Source: Candidatus Protochlamydia phocaeensis
GTDB taxonomy: Bacteria; Chlamydiota; Chlamydiia; Chlamydiales; Parachlamydiaceae
Direction: 5' to 3'
Assembly: GCF_001545115.1 (NCBI RefSeq)
Contig: NZ_FCNU01000011.1
Coordinates: forward strand, 332,985 to 396,984
DNA: 64,000 nt
This document shows positions 10,301 to 19,020 of the stretch, piece after piece (position 1 is the stretch's first letter; the number at the start of each line of letters is the position of its first letter). The position numbers and the translations under genes are program-made. The notes under the pieces are model-generated. The model was not told the origin of the DNA. It ran no database searches and saw nothing but the letters and a program-made list of their open reading frames with translations.

Positions 10301-13063
10301 AACCTCAAGCAAATCAATGCGACTATTCCGCGCGAAAAAATTACTGTTTTTACGGGCCCTTCCGGATCGGGCAAGTCTTCCTTGGCTTTTGAAACCATTT
10401 ATGCCGAAGGCCAACGGCGCTATATCGAGTCGCTTTCCCCTTATGCCCGCCAATTTGTCAAACAGATGCCTAAGCCAAAAGTGGCGCAAGTCAACGGCCT
10501 TTCTCCCGCCATTGCAATTGAGCAAAAGGCGCATGCGGGCAATCCGCGTAGCACGGTGGGAACAATGACGGAAGTCTACGATTATTTGCGCATTTTATTT
10601 GCCCGCTTGGGGGTGCCGCACTGTCCCGAGACAGGTGAAGTGATCAAGGCCATCAGCAAAGAAAATGTAGTCGAGCGCATTCTCTCTTATCCAGCCGGCG
10701 AGAAATTGCATATTCTCGCTCCGATCGAGCTGCAGAAAAATGAGAAATTTGACGATGTCTTGCTGCGCTTCAAACGCCAAGGATTCCTGCGCATCCGCCT
10801 CAACGGAGAGTTCTTTAACCTTGAACAGGAAGGAGAATTGGCGATTCCTTTCGATCGCAAACGCAAGAACGAACTGTACTTGGTCATTGACCGCTTAAAA
10901 GTCGACTCTTCCATGAAGGCGCGGCTATTCGAGGCAATAGAAAATGCCGCGGCGATAGGCGGCGGAAAGCTAACTGTCATGCGCGATAAACGGGATGTTC
11001 CCTTCAATTTATCCTTTGCCGTCGAAAGCACGGGCAAATCTTACCCCGAGATCACTCCTCATACCTTTGCATTCAACACATCAGAAGGCATGTGCCCCGA
11101 TTGCTTGGGACTTGGCTATCAATACGGCGCGAACCTCTCTCACCACGCCGATGTCCTCTCCCTCTCCATGATCGGCCTGATGCGCAGCCTCTGGCAAGAC
11201 GAATTCAGTCAAGCCGCCTTTGCATTTGTCGACCAATTCCTCGACGAAGAAGGCATCGATCCTTATTGTCCTTTGCGCCAGCTTCCCGTCGACAAAATTC
11301 AGCTCATCCTGCAAGGGGCCCCGGAAGATCGCTGGTATACAGCTTCCAATGGTTTGCGCTATCGCTGGACGGGAATCAATCACGTTCTAGCCAAGGCAGG
11401 AAAAAGCGCTGCGACAGAAAAGCGCGAAGCCATTATCCCTCTTTTGCAAGAGCAAAATTGCCTATCCTGCCAAGGCGCGCGCATCAATCCTTTAGCCCGT
11501 CATGTGACCCTTGAAGGCTTGGCGATCCAAGACCTATGCCGCCTGCCCATTGAACAAGCCCGGAACTTTATTCGCAGCCTTCGCATGGCACCCGAAGAAT
11601 TCAAATTGCTGGAAGAAGTGTATACCCAATTGCTCAATCGCCTAGATTTCCTATGCGAAGTGGGCTTGCAGTATCTGTCCCTAGAAAGACGGGCGCCTTC
11701 CCTAAGTGGAGGAGAAGCCCAACGCATCCGCCTGGCCCGCCAATTGGGAAGCGGCCTGACAGGCGTGTTGTATGTCCTCGACGAGCCGACCATTGCCCTT
11801 CATCCTCAAGACAATGCCCGCCTCAATCAAGCCTTGCAAAAGCTCAAGGCGCTAGGCAACACGCTTCTCTTAGTTGAACACGACCCATTGACGATTGGGA
11901 TGGCCGATTATTTGTTAGATTTCGGTCCGCAGTCAGGCGAGCAAGGCGGCCATATTACAGCGCGCGGAACCTTAAAGCAGATCCAGCGCAGCGCTCAGTC
12001 TTTGACCGGCGCCTATTTATCCGGAAAGAAGGCCATTTCCATTCCGGCTAAGCGGCGCAGCCTCAATAAAGGGCAACTGGTCATCCAAAATGCCAAAAAG
12101 AATAACTTGAAGAACGTGGAAATCGAGATTCCCCTTGGCGCCTTGACCTGCCTGACAGGCGTGTCCGGCTCGGGAAAATCTACACTGTTACAGCAAATTC
12201 TCTTGCCGGCAATCGAGCGGCGCCTATCTGGAGATTCCCTTGTCATCGAAGGAGCGACCGTATCCGGTCTCTCCCACTTCGATAAGGTCATTTCCATCGA
12301 CCAAGATCCCATCGGCCACACCATTCGCTCGGACGTGGGCACGTATGTCGATGTGCTGTCCCGCATACGGGACTTCTTTGTCACTTTGCCGGCAGCAAAA
12401 ACCAAGGGATTGCAGCCCAAACATTTTAGCTATAACCATCGCAAAGGGATGTGCTCATCATGCTGGGGCCTCGGCTATCGCCGCATAGAGATGCATTTTC
12501 TTCCCGCCGTCAAAGTCGTCTGCGAAGACTGCCAGGGCTTGCGACTCAATCCTGTCAGCCTGGAAGTGATGTTCGGGGGCAAAAATTTTGGCCAATATCT
12601 TGATATGACGGTCAATGAGGCGCGCATAGCCTTTCAAAATCATCCGCGCATCATCCGCATTTTAGACACGCTGATTGCCGTTGGATTGGGCTATCTCAAG
12701 CTCGGACAGGAAACAGCTAGCCTTTCAGGAGGAGAAGCGCAGCGGCTTAAGCTAAGCCGCGAGCTGGCCAAGCGCTCTACCGGACGGACGCTCTATTTGC
12801 TTGATGAGCCGACAACCGGGCTGCATAGCGACGATATCCAAAAGCTCCTTCCCGTACTCCACCGTTTGGTTGATAAGGGAAATACGATGATTATGATCGA
12901 GCACAATTTGGATATGATCAAAAATGCCGACTATGTGATTGATCTTGGACCTGAAGCTGGAGAAAAAGGCGGCCATATTGTCTGTACAGGAACGCCTGAG
13001 GAAGTCGCCAAAGTATCCAATTCCTATACAGGGCGCTATTTAAAGAGTGTTTTGACAATTTAG
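7364..13063 (+). CDS. uvrA: Excinuclease ABC subunit A, tandem-fused double UvrA
   Basis: UvrA is the damage-recognition ATPase of nucleotide excision repair and works with UvrB and UvrC. At 1,899 residues it is two complete UvrA proteins in one chain, a known chlamydial peculiarity (normal UvrA is about 940). Four P-loops are seen at residues 33-40, 640-647, 998-1005 and 1599-1606, together with four LSGGEAQR signatures, four Walker B LDEP boxes and four pairs of CxxC zinc-finger half-sites. The linker between copies lies at about residues 940-975. Copy 2 has drifted: DEPTIALHPQDN replaces the canonical DEPSIGLH, and SIDQDPIGHTIRSDVGTY replaces DQSPIGRTPRSNPATY, suggesting specialisation of the halves. 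The gene appears monocistronic, ending in a strong hairpin at 13086. Confidence 0.98.
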   Translation: MNHENIVLKKVCVHNLKSVDLTLDKNELIVFTGVSGSGKSSLAFDTIYTEGQRRYVESLSTFARRQLGELAKPDLEHASGISPTISIEQKTAGRNPRSTVGTLTEIYDYLRVLYARIGIPHCPVSGEPVTPQSRERIIKSVQNLPARTKLIILAPYAHGKKAEFKEDFQDLIRKGFMRARVDGQIINLTDELVLDGNVAHDVDVVIDRLTVDPNAYSRIADSLSQALQLGQGVCSVLDADSQNEQLFSMHAYSPKSGLSYTSLEPHDFSFNSPSGMCPRCHGMGTIHEFNLDMIIDPNLSIAEDCCSIASSYQTVRYGNIYDNLAEQYHFSVHTPWKRLSAQARKVFLYGTDKKWTRMHFVHPVTGARWTDHIQWKGVLHDAHSRFAEAKSENYRKKMQKLMSIQTCPDCQGQRLKPYPAATLLQGKRISELTEMTVADCQQFFENLRLSEQERLIAEELLKEIRQRLQFLMEVGLHYLALNRTAPTLSGGEAQRVRLASQIGCGLVGITYILDEPSIGLHPRDNRKLIETLKHLRNMGNTVIVVEHDEETIWEADRIVDFGPGAGVKGGQIIVNGDLTDLIESPHSLTGDYLTGRRQIPIPKKRRKPQKSELEIKGASHHNLKNVDAKIPLGLFVAVTGVSGSGKSSLITDILYPALSNELHGGEHFVGPHQSIKGMELVDKVIAIDQSPIGRNPRSNPATYIKLFDEIRDLFSQLPESQARGYKPGRFSFNVKEGSCSQCEGMGMVKVDMDFMEDAWVDCPLCKTKRFDPETLSVLYKGKNIYDILEMDVSEALEFFDSIPSIKHKLETLQQVGMEYIKLGQSSTTLSGGEAQRIKLAKELVRPATGKTLYILDEPTTGLHFHDIEHLLKVLHTLVEKGNTVLVIEHNMDVVKTADWIIDLGPEGGAMGGQIVAKGHPEQIAKLDTPTGHAVRHALFPNIEEKIQTALQKGKLRRQTQKARDSALIRDITVVGAEQNNLKQINATIPREKITVFTGPSGSGKSSLAFETIYAEGQRRYIESLSPYARQFVKQMPKPKVAQVNGLSPAIAIEQKAHAGNPRSTVGTMTEVYDYLRILFARLGVPHCPETGEVIKAISKENVVERILSYPAGEKLHILAPIELQKNEKFDDVLLRFKRQGFLRIRLNGEFFNLEQEGELAIPFDRKRKNELYLVIDRLKVDSSMKARLFEAIENAAAIGGGKLTVMRDKRDVPFNLSFAVESTGKSYPEITPHTFAFNTSEGMCPDCLGLGYQYGANLSHHADVLSLSMIGLMRSLWQDEFSQAAFAFVDQFLDEEGIDPYCPLRQLPVDKIQLILQGAPEDRWYTASNGLRYRWTGINHVLAKAGKSAATEKREAIIPLLQEQNCLSCQGARINPLARHVTLEGLAIQDLCRLPIEQARNFIRSLRMAPEEFKLLEEVYTQLLNRLDFLCEVGLQYLSLERRAPSLSGGEAQRIRLARQLGSGLTGVLYVLDEPTIALHPQDNARLNQALQKLKALGNTLLLVEHDPLTIGMADYLLDFGPQSGEQGGHITARGTLKQIQRSAQSLTGAYLSGKKAISIPAKRRSLNKGQLVIQNAKKNNLKNVEIEIPLGALTCLTGVSGSGKSTLLQQILLPAIERRLSGDSLVIEGATVSGLSHFDKVISIDQDPIGHTIRSDVGTYVDVLSRIRDFFVTLPAAKTKGLQPKHFSYNHRKGMCSSCWGLGYRRIEMHFLPAVKVVCEDCQGLRLNPVSLEVMFGGKNFGQYLDMTVNEARIAFQNHPRIIRILDTLIAVGLGYLKLGQETASLSGGEAQRLKLSRELAKRSTGRTLYLLDEPTTGLHSDDIQKLLPVLHRLVDKGNTMIMIEHNLDMIKNADYVIDLGPEAGEKGGHIVCTGTPEEVAKVSNSYTGRYLKSVLTI

Positions 13064-13085
13064 AAACACCGTTAGGACAAAAAAA

Positions 13086-13127
13086 AGCGCCTGGAGGGAA
13101 AATATTAACCTTTTCCCTCCAGGCGCT
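13086..13127 (+). terminator. Strong bidirectional terminator after uvrA
   Basis: A perfect 17-bp inverted repeat, arm AGCGCCTGGAGGGAAAA (13086-13102) with its complement at 13111-13127 and an 8-base loop. An A-run precedes it and a T-rich sequence follows, so it can serve both uvrA and the converging gene that ends at 13161. Confidence 0.85.
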
Positions 13128-13160
13128 CTATCTTTTAAGATTTACTTACGAATTGGCAAT

Positions 13161-13964
13161 CTAGGCTTTGCGCTTCTTCGGAGCAGGAACGATTCCAGGT
13201 TCTTCTTCACGCGCTTTTTTGCGCGAGGCGGTCGCGACTTGCTCAAGTTTGGTATTCTGATGTTTTACCTCTTCCTTGATCACTTCTTCTTTAACGATGC
13301 GCTTTCTGAGGTCTGTTTGCAAAATATCGTATTTTTTATCTGCATTCTTGGCAGCCTCTTCTCTCTTTCTGCGATCAATTTCGCGCTGCATCTCATTCAT
13401 TTTTTGCAAAAAGGCTAGCTTGATTTTCTCTGGAATATTGCGCATCTGAAGAATCATGAGATCCATTTTCAAGACGTCACTTAACAAATTTTCCTTTGCA
13501 AAATATTGGCGCACATAAGAACGGCCGGAGTTGCGGCGATCTCTGGAATCTTCTTGGCGATTTTTCTCTTCTTGAAGGCCTTCTTCTGGATTTAGGCGAA
13601 TATAATCTTCAAATGTTTCCCCAACAACAGCCAAACGCTCGTATTCCGATTCGCTCAAAGCTTTAACAGCTACTTTTTTACCATTGATGGATAAATCCTG
13701 GGCTGTGCTCAAACGCTCAGCAAATTGCGGACTGACGTGCGCATACAAGACATCGCCCTTTTCGACTACGGCAACAAAACGGTTATCTTGCGCAACTTTT
13801 CTTAACTTTTCCAGCCGCTTTTCAGGAGACAATCCCTCTAAATTTAACAGTTTTAAAGTGGGAGACTTTTTAGAAATAACAAAAAGAGAAACTTTGACAT
13901 CGCTCTTGTCTTGAAATTCACCCGAATTAAAAATTTGATCTAGCACTTCATTTTTAATTTCCAT
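13161..13964 (-). CDS. Charged coiled-coil protein with an NLS-like C-terminus
   Basis: Length 267 residues, family not recognised. AGGTG lies five bases before the ATG. The N-terminal 120 residues form a compact mixed domain (FVAVVEKGDVLYAHVS, INGKKVAVKAL). A highly charged helical region follows (about 130-235), rich in Lys, Glu and Arg, with likely coiled coil around EMQREIDRRKREEAAK. The tail ends in PAPKKRKA, resembling a monopartite eukaryotic nuclear-localisation signal, and a second basic cluster SRKKAR lies about 20 residues earlier. There is no signal peptide. The gene at 60459 has the same architecture (compact domain, charged coil, KRRR tail). A translocated protein acting in the host nucleus is a hypothesis; a nucleic-acid-binding bacterial protein is the alternative. 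Confidence 0.75.
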   Translation of the reverse strand: MEIKNEVLDQIFNSGEFQDKSDVKVSLFVISKKSPTLKLLNLEGLSPEKRLEKLRKVAQDNRFVAVVEKGDVLYAHVSPQFAERLSTAQDLSINGKKVAVKALSESEYERLAVVGETFEDYIRLNPEEGLQEEKNRQEDSRDRRNSGRSYVRQYFAKENLLSDVLKMDLMILQMRNIPEKIKLAFLQKMNEMQREIDRRKREEAAKNADKKYDILQTDLRKRIVKEEVIKEEVKHQNTKLEQVATASRKKAREEEPGIVPAPKKRKA

Positions 13965-14269
13965 AAGGCACCTGCTTTTATTATTAAAACATATTATATT
14001 GATTATATTTTTTTAAAACAATCAATTTTTAATTAAGAAATTTTAACATCTTATTAATTCTATGGTAACATACTAGCTGATTTATGCCTGCTCCTATGTT
14101 GTTCTAACGCCCTCCATTTAAATTTTTTTACCGGATTCGGGCTTCTTTCTAGGGAGTGTCCCTGGGAAAAAAATTCAAATATAGACTATTATGAATTCGA
14201 CAACAGTCTCTTATTCTTTATTTTTATTACTTGCTCTCATATGATAAGTCCAGCAAAGGAGGAGGAAAC
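13965..14269. other. AT-rich intergenic region between divergent genes
   Basis: Upstream regions of two divergently oriented genes. AT-rich around 13975-14060. No open frame with coding character and no RNA gene was recognised. Confidence 0.4.
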
Positions 14270-14632
14270 ATGTTTAAATTTCCCTTTATGCCTAAGCGAA
14301 AGGCAGACAGCATTTCTAATGGTATTTTTCTAATTTTATTGGGAGTCCTGTTTTATACAGGTGCTTGGTGGCCAGGCATTCTCTTTGCAATCGGATTATC
14401 TTTTGCTTTAAGACAATTTTTAACAGGCAAGCGCTCCAACTTTTTTATTACGCTTGTTCTTCTAGGTTTATTAAGCATTATCACCTTGGCGGGAATGGCT
14501 TTTTCCTTATTATTTCCTCTTCTTTTCGTCCTCTTTGGAATTTATTTAATTTTGCGCGAATATGTCTATATCAGCGGGCAGCGTCTGCATTTCCGGTCTT
14601 TTCATGCTAATGAGGATTCTAAAGAAAGGTAA
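14270..14632 (+). CDS. Small three-helix membrane protein
   Basis: The ATG at 14270 is preferred because AAAGGAGG (14256-14263) lies six bases upstream; an earlier in-frame start at 14231 lacks a site. The 120-residue product has three or four hydrophobic helices: about 18-48, containing ISNGIFLILLGVLFYTGAWW and its continuation, then 59-73 and 76-95. The first helix pair resembles the membrane module of LiaI/DUF5668-type proteins, a weak likeness only. It is probably an inner-membrane protein of unknown role. The next gene starts 24 bases after its stop, so the two are probably co-transcribed. Confidence 0.7.
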   Translation: MFKFPFMPKRKADSISNGIFLILLGVLFYTGAWWPGILFAIGLSFALRQFLTGKRSNFFITLVLLGLLSIITLAGMAFSLLFPLLFVLFGIYLILREYVYISGQRLHFRSFHANEDSKER

Positions 14633-14656
14633 GAGAGAGCGATAGGAAGAAGAAAA

Positions 14657-15076
14657 ATGAATGCTTTTAAATCCCGTCTGATCCACGTCGCGCGCATACA
14701 AGAACAAAACGAGCAACCGGCCTATCTTTTTTTACGCCAGCTAGATCCCTATCGCTATGTTTGGTTTAAAGAAGAGGCAGCGGGACAAGAAACCGAAACC
14801 CCCGTTTGGGGAGCGACAACTGAAGAGGCCATCCTTGCAGCCCGCAAGGCATGGAGGCAGGCTTATTTTACTCCTTTGCATTGCGGCTTTCGTTATACCT
14901 TGCCAGAAAGGGATGAGCATGGAATTAATGCTTTATTCTACCAAATGGCCGCTTCTTATGCTTCTATGACAGGAGTATATTTTGAAGAGGAGCTTGGATC
15001 CAATTGCCTGGTCCAAAATGCGTCAATAGAAGCGCGCGAGTTATGGAAAGCCCTACAACTCGCTAATCGTTTATGA
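14657..15076 (+). CDS. Conserved-looking hypothetical protein
   Basis: A 139-residue soluble protein without signal peptide. The ATG at 14657 follows a purine-rich AGGAAGAAG site. Composition and regular alternation (YLFLRQLDPYRYVWFKEE, a helical AILAARKAWRQAYF, and HCGFRYTLPERDEHG) suggest a small folded alpha/beta domain. No catalytic motif is recognised. It probably forms a two-gene operon with the membrane protein upstream. No terminator was identified before the decayed gene at 15192. Confidence 0.65.
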   Translation: MNAFKSRLIHVARIQEQNEQPAYLFLRQLDPYRYVWFKEEAAGQETETPVWGATTEEAILAARKAWRQAYFTPLHCGFRYTLPERDEHGINALFYQMAASYASMTGVYFEEELGSNCLVQNASIEARELWKALQLANRL

Positions 15077-15191
15077 ACGATTAACTCTAATTTTAAACTG
15101 TATATCATTGTTTTTGCACTCTTATTTATAATGTAATTGTTTTATATTTTTATTATAATATTATATTTCATTTAAATAGGAAATTAAAATA

Positions 15192-15766
15192 ATGAATACA
15201 GTTTCTTCAAAATTAATTAATTTTGATCGTTATGCCGATTACATCCCTTTGTTAGCATAGCCACAAATTTAGTTACTTTATTTCAAAAATATGTTCTCAA
15301 AAATTTTTCTACAGCTCAAATCCAAGATCATTATTTCAGGCATATAAAAGAGAAAAATAGTGTTAGATGTGCAATTTTGTTAGTTCCCTTTCTCGGAAAT
15401 ATCTGTATTGCTTTATTTGATTTATTAAATAGAAATCGGTTTAGCCGAACGGCACAAGTAGACAACAACGCGAGACCGGTGACAAGATTGGAATTCACCA
15501 GCCCAAACGTCAGAGACCATTTCGATATGGTCTTATAAATTGTGAGGCAAGATCCTTTCGCCCTGCAACAGGCAAGCGATCACTTGAAAAATAGCATTTT
15601 TATCGTTGATGCAGCCGTTGAAAGAGACGGGCTTGCTCTGGAATTCGCCGGCCCGAACGCCAAAGACCACTCCGATACCGTCCTAAAAGCCGTCAGGCAA
15701 AATCCTCTCGCCTTGCCGCATGCAAGCGACCGCTTGAGGAATAATGCCGCGATAGTTCTAGGTTAA
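15192..15766 (+). pseudogene. Decayed DUF4116-repeat protein gene
   Basis: Three aligned fragments make one recognisable protein. Frame 1 starts at the ATG at 15192 and stops at 15258-15260 after 22 residues. Reading continues in another frame from about 15248 (VSIATNLVTLF, then RCAILLVPFLGNICIALFDL, a hydrophobic head typical of chlamydial proteins of this kind) up to a TAA at 15536-15538. The same frame continues past that stop with two repeats of the form AVRQxPLALxxASDxLRNxxxIV, the DUF4116 pattern, ending at 15766. One frameshift near 15250 and one nonsense codon therefore disrupt it, and it is short for the family, which usually has many repeats. DUF4116 proteins are expanded in amoeba-associated bacteria; their function is not established. 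Confidence 0.75.
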
Positions 15767-16071
15767 CTCTAATCCAGTCTTCCCTCATTAAGGCGCAAGA
15801 GGCATTAAAATTGCCTCTTGCCCTTTAGAAATGCCCATTTTCTAACGCACACAGAAGACCATGCGATCCTTATTCAGCTTTAATTCTCCTTTTCCCCTTG
15901 CCTATCTCACATGATCCGGTAGCCCATCCCTCGTCCTTGCCTTTGATAATCAAATATTTTACATTCTCACTTATCATATATAGCTTTGCTTTTTGCCTTT
16001 ATTAATTTAATATGACGGCAAGCAGACCCATCCATTTGCTTTTGTTGCTAATTTAAGTTTAAAATTTCATC
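15767..16071. other. Intergenic region with one hairpin
   Basis: An inverted repeat GCAAGAGGCA (15795-15804) with TGCCTCTTGC (15812-15821), followed by CCTTT, is a plausible terminator of the decayed gene. The rest is the leader of pknD. No gene seen. Confidence 0.45.
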
Positions 16072-19020
16072 ATGCAGAATCAGCCTAATCCCATTTCTTT
16101 TACTTGTGCATTTTGTAAACAAAGCTGCACCCTCTCTCTGGCGCATCCTCCAGCTTTTTGTCCTTTTTGCGGAAAACCGCAAAATGACTTGGAACTTCCT
16201 TTTACCCCTACACAGACTGATAGTTATAAAATTGTTAAAAGCATTGGCAAAGGCGGGATGGGAGAAGTCTTTTTAGCCTATGATACCTCTTGCAACCGCA
16301 ACATTGCCTTAAAAAGAATTCGAACAGATCTGCTGGATCATCCTCAGATCCGCCATCGCTTTTTGAAAGAGGCCCATATTACGTGCCAGCTCACTCACCC
16401 GGCTATTATTCCCATTTATACCATCCAATCCGAACAGGCTTATTATACAATGCCCTTCGTAGAAGGCGAGACGCTCAAGCAGATCATCCGCAAGACCCGC
16501 CAGCAGGAGAAAAAGGGAGAAAAGTTGGATCACATTGGAGGCTCCATCCCCGCTTTAATGCGCATCTTCCTCACCATTTGCCAAGCCGTCGCTTATGCGC
16601 ACTCCAAAGGCGTCATCCATCGTGATTTAAAGCCCGAGAACATCATTGTTGGAAAATATGGCGAAGTATTGATTTTAGACTGGGGATTGGCCAAATTCCT
16701 GAATGGCGCATCTGAAGAAGAGCTACCCGGCAACCACCCTCCTTCTTTAAAAAGGCAGGCCAACATTACACGAATGGGAAAAGTGGTGGGCACGATTGCC
16801 TATATGGCGCCCGAGCGGGCCCTTGGCCAACCGGCAACCATTCAAACAGATATTTATTCTTTAGGCGTTATCCTCTACCAGCTCCTGACTTTGCAAAGCC
16901 CATTTAAAAGAGGAACGCTGGAAGAGTTTAGGAAAAATCTGAACAAAGAAGAATGGATCGATCCTGTCCTTGCCGCTCCCTACCGGGACGTTCCGCGGAT
17001 GCTGGCCCGCTTCACCGAGAAATGCCTGTCTCGCAATCTGCAAGAACGCTATCAATCGGTCGATGATTTGATTAGAGATTTAGAAAACTATATCGAAGGA
17101 CGGTCCGAGTGGTTCCAACTCGCTCAACTGGATATTAAGCAAAAAAAAGACTGGGAATTCCAAGAGAACATCCTCATTGCCGAACATATCGCCATCACAA
17201 GAGTCACGGAAGAGGCAGAATGGGTCAGCTTGATGATCTCCCAGCAGTCCTTTCCGGGCAACATAAAGGTCGAAGCCGATGTATGCATAGGCGAACACGG
17301 CCACGGCATTGGATTTTTAATCAGTATTCCAGAGGCCAGCGAACGGACTTACCTCAACGAAGGCTATTGCCTCTGGCTGGGATGCGATAATAATCGTTCC
17401 ACAAAACTTCTGCGATCCAATGTCGAAGTCGTCCATGCTCCCGACATTTTCTTAAAGCGACAACAATGGCACCGCATCCGGATTGAAAAAATTGAAGAGA
17501 CAATCCATTTTTATATTAATGATGCCCTTCAATTTTCTTATATTGCCCATATTCCCCTTACCGGCACCCATATCGGCATGCTGTCGCGCGATGCCGATTT
17601 TGATATCAGCCCCTTGCAGGTCTCAGTTGGGAACTTGAACATCATGGTCAATTGCTTGGCCGTACCAGACGCGTTCTTGGCCCATCGGGATTATCCGCAA
17701 GCGCTAAGCGAGTACCGCCGCATCGCCTACCTGTTTCCCGATCGCGCCGAAGGCCGTGAGGCCATTTTTCGTAGCGGCCTGACTTTGCTCGAGCAAGCCC
17801 AAACGGCAGCTGATAAGAATGCCTTGCTCGATCAGGCTTTGCAGGAATTCGAAAGGCTGCATCATACGCCCGGAGCCCCGTTTGAATACTTGGGCAAATC
17901 TTTGGTGTACCAGGCGCTCGGAGATAATGAAGAGGAAATTAAATGCTTCGAGCTAGCCTATCGGCGCTACCCCAAACACCCTTTAATGCCTGTCCTTCAA
18001 GAGCAGATTATTTCTCGCCTGCATGAAGTTTCACGCCAGCAACGCATTGCCACCTATCGCTTTACTCTTCTATCCGTCCGCCATCTCCCCGCTTCCGCCA
18101 TTGACACCCATACACGCCGCTTATTTACAAGTTTGCAAAAGCACTGGGAGATCCTACCCTTTATCGATGAAACCTCTTCCAAGCAGCATATGCATTCCTC
18201 TATGCGGCTTGCCATTCCGTTGGCCTTTTGGCTGGCCAAGCCTTATACTTTAGGAGAAATTATTCAAGAATTGCTCCAAGGCGATCTCTCCTTTTTACCA
18301 GAGCTGGGAAATGCCCTTTTTTGCCTACTTGAACTGGGCGCTTGGAAATATGCGCAAGAAAAGTTTGAGGAGGTTCGCTCTCACTTATCCGTTTCGCCTG
18401 CCCTCAATTGGACATGGCTGGAAGGAACCTTTGCCTGCCATGTTTATTCCCTTGAGGAAACATTTAAACACTTTTATCAGCGCCCGTTGACACGAATCGA
18501 ACCGCATGAGTTGCGCTCAATTCTCTATTTTATGGATCACGCATTGGATCAATTCCAGACCGAATGGGTCCATGCCTGCACACCGGTCTTGGAACAATGC
18601 GAACTCTCCTTTGATTCTCAGCTTCGGCTTAACTGTAAGCGTATCTGGGCCTATTTATTAGAAAAAAATTGGCAAAGCGCAGGCGAAATTATCTATGTTT
18701 ATCCTGTCGAATTGCTCAATCAAGACTCTACCCTTCTACACTTTTTATATGGATGCTGGCTACAGGGGACAGAAGGGAAAGAGATGGCTCACATCCATTT
18801 TACCGGTTTGCTGCCCGTTTCCTATCCGCGCACGTGGACATTGGCCAGCCACTTCCTCATTGAAAATCTTCCAGAGAATTGGCTCGATAAGGCGTTTCTT
18901 TGGGAAAAAAGACAGCTTTACCGGCAATTAATTCTCTATTATCATTGTTCAGGAGAAGAGGATAAAAAACTCCATTTCTTAAAACTTTACCAACAACAAT
19001 TTATTTCTATCGATGAGTAA
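16072..19020 (+). CDS. pknD: Serine/threonine protein kinase PknD
   Basis: Phosphorylates protein Ser/Thr residues; the chlamydial PknD family. The 982-residue product opens with a zinc ribbon (Cys12, Cys15, Cys30, Cys33). The kinase domain shows GKGGMGEV (59-66), the ATP-anchoring Lys81, catalytic HRDLKPEN (183-190), metal-binding DWG (203-205, Trp instead of the usual Phe of DFG) and GTIAYMAPE (about 241). After about residue 345 comes a beta-rich segment like a concanavalin/LamG-type sandwich (about 380-525), then helical tandem repeats resembling TPRs to the end. From memory, the C. trachomatis protein is of similar length and also lies next to valS. No clear Shine-Dalgarno precedes the ATG. 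The last 8 bases overlap the Nudix gene, implying coupled translation. Confidence 0.95.
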   Translation: MQNQPNPISFTCAFCKQSCTLSLAHPPAFCPFCGKPQNDLELPFTPTQTDSYKIVKSIGKGGMGEVFLAYDTSCNRNIALKRIRTDLLDHPQIRHRFLKEAHITCQLTHPAIIPIYTIQSEQAYYTMPFVEGETLKQIIRKTRQQEKKGEKLDHIGGSIPALMRIFLTICQAVAYAHSKGVIHRDLKPENIIVGKYGEVLILDWGLAKFLNGASEEELPGNHPPSLKRQANITRMGKVVGTIAYMAPERALGQPATIQTDIYSLGVILYQLLTLQSPFKRGTLEEFRKNLNKEEWIDPVLAAPYRDVPRMLARFTEKCLSRNLQERYQSVDDLIRDLENYIEGRSEWFQLAQLDIKQKKDWEFQENILIAEHIAITRVTEEAEWVSLMISQQSFPGNIKVEADVCIGEHGHGIGFLISIPEASERTYLNEGYCLWLGCDNNRSTKLLRSNVEVVHAPDIFLKRQQWHRIRIEKIEETIHFYINDALQFSYIAHIPLTGTHIGMLSRDADFDISPLQVSVGNLNIMVNCLAVPDAFLAHRDYPQALSEYRRIAYLFPDRAEGREAIFRSGLTLLEQAQTAADKNALLDQALQEFERLHHTPGAPFEYLGKSLVYQALGDNEEEIKCFELAYRRYPKHPLMPVLQEQIISRLHEVSRQQRIATYRFTLLSVRHLPASAIDTHTRRLFTSLQKHWEILPFIDETSSKQHMHSSMRLAIPLAFWLAKPYTLGEIIQELLQGDLSFLPELGNALFCLLELGAWKYAQEKFEEVRSHLSVSPALNWTWLEGTFACHVYSLEETFKHFYQRPLTRIEPHELRSILYFMDHALDQFQTEWVHACTPVLEQCELSFDSQLRLNCKRIWAYLLEKNWQSAGEIIYVYPVELLNQDSTLLHFLYGCWLQGTEGKEMAHIHFTGLLPVSYPRTWTLASHFLIENLPENWLDKAFLWEKRQLYRQLILYYHCSGEEDKKLHFLKLYQQQFISIDE

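Noticed and set aside
7385..12976. Many open frames of 60-140 codons antisense or out of frame to uvrA
   Set aside because: They follow the codon periodicity of uvrA and lack their own ribosome sites; all are shadows.
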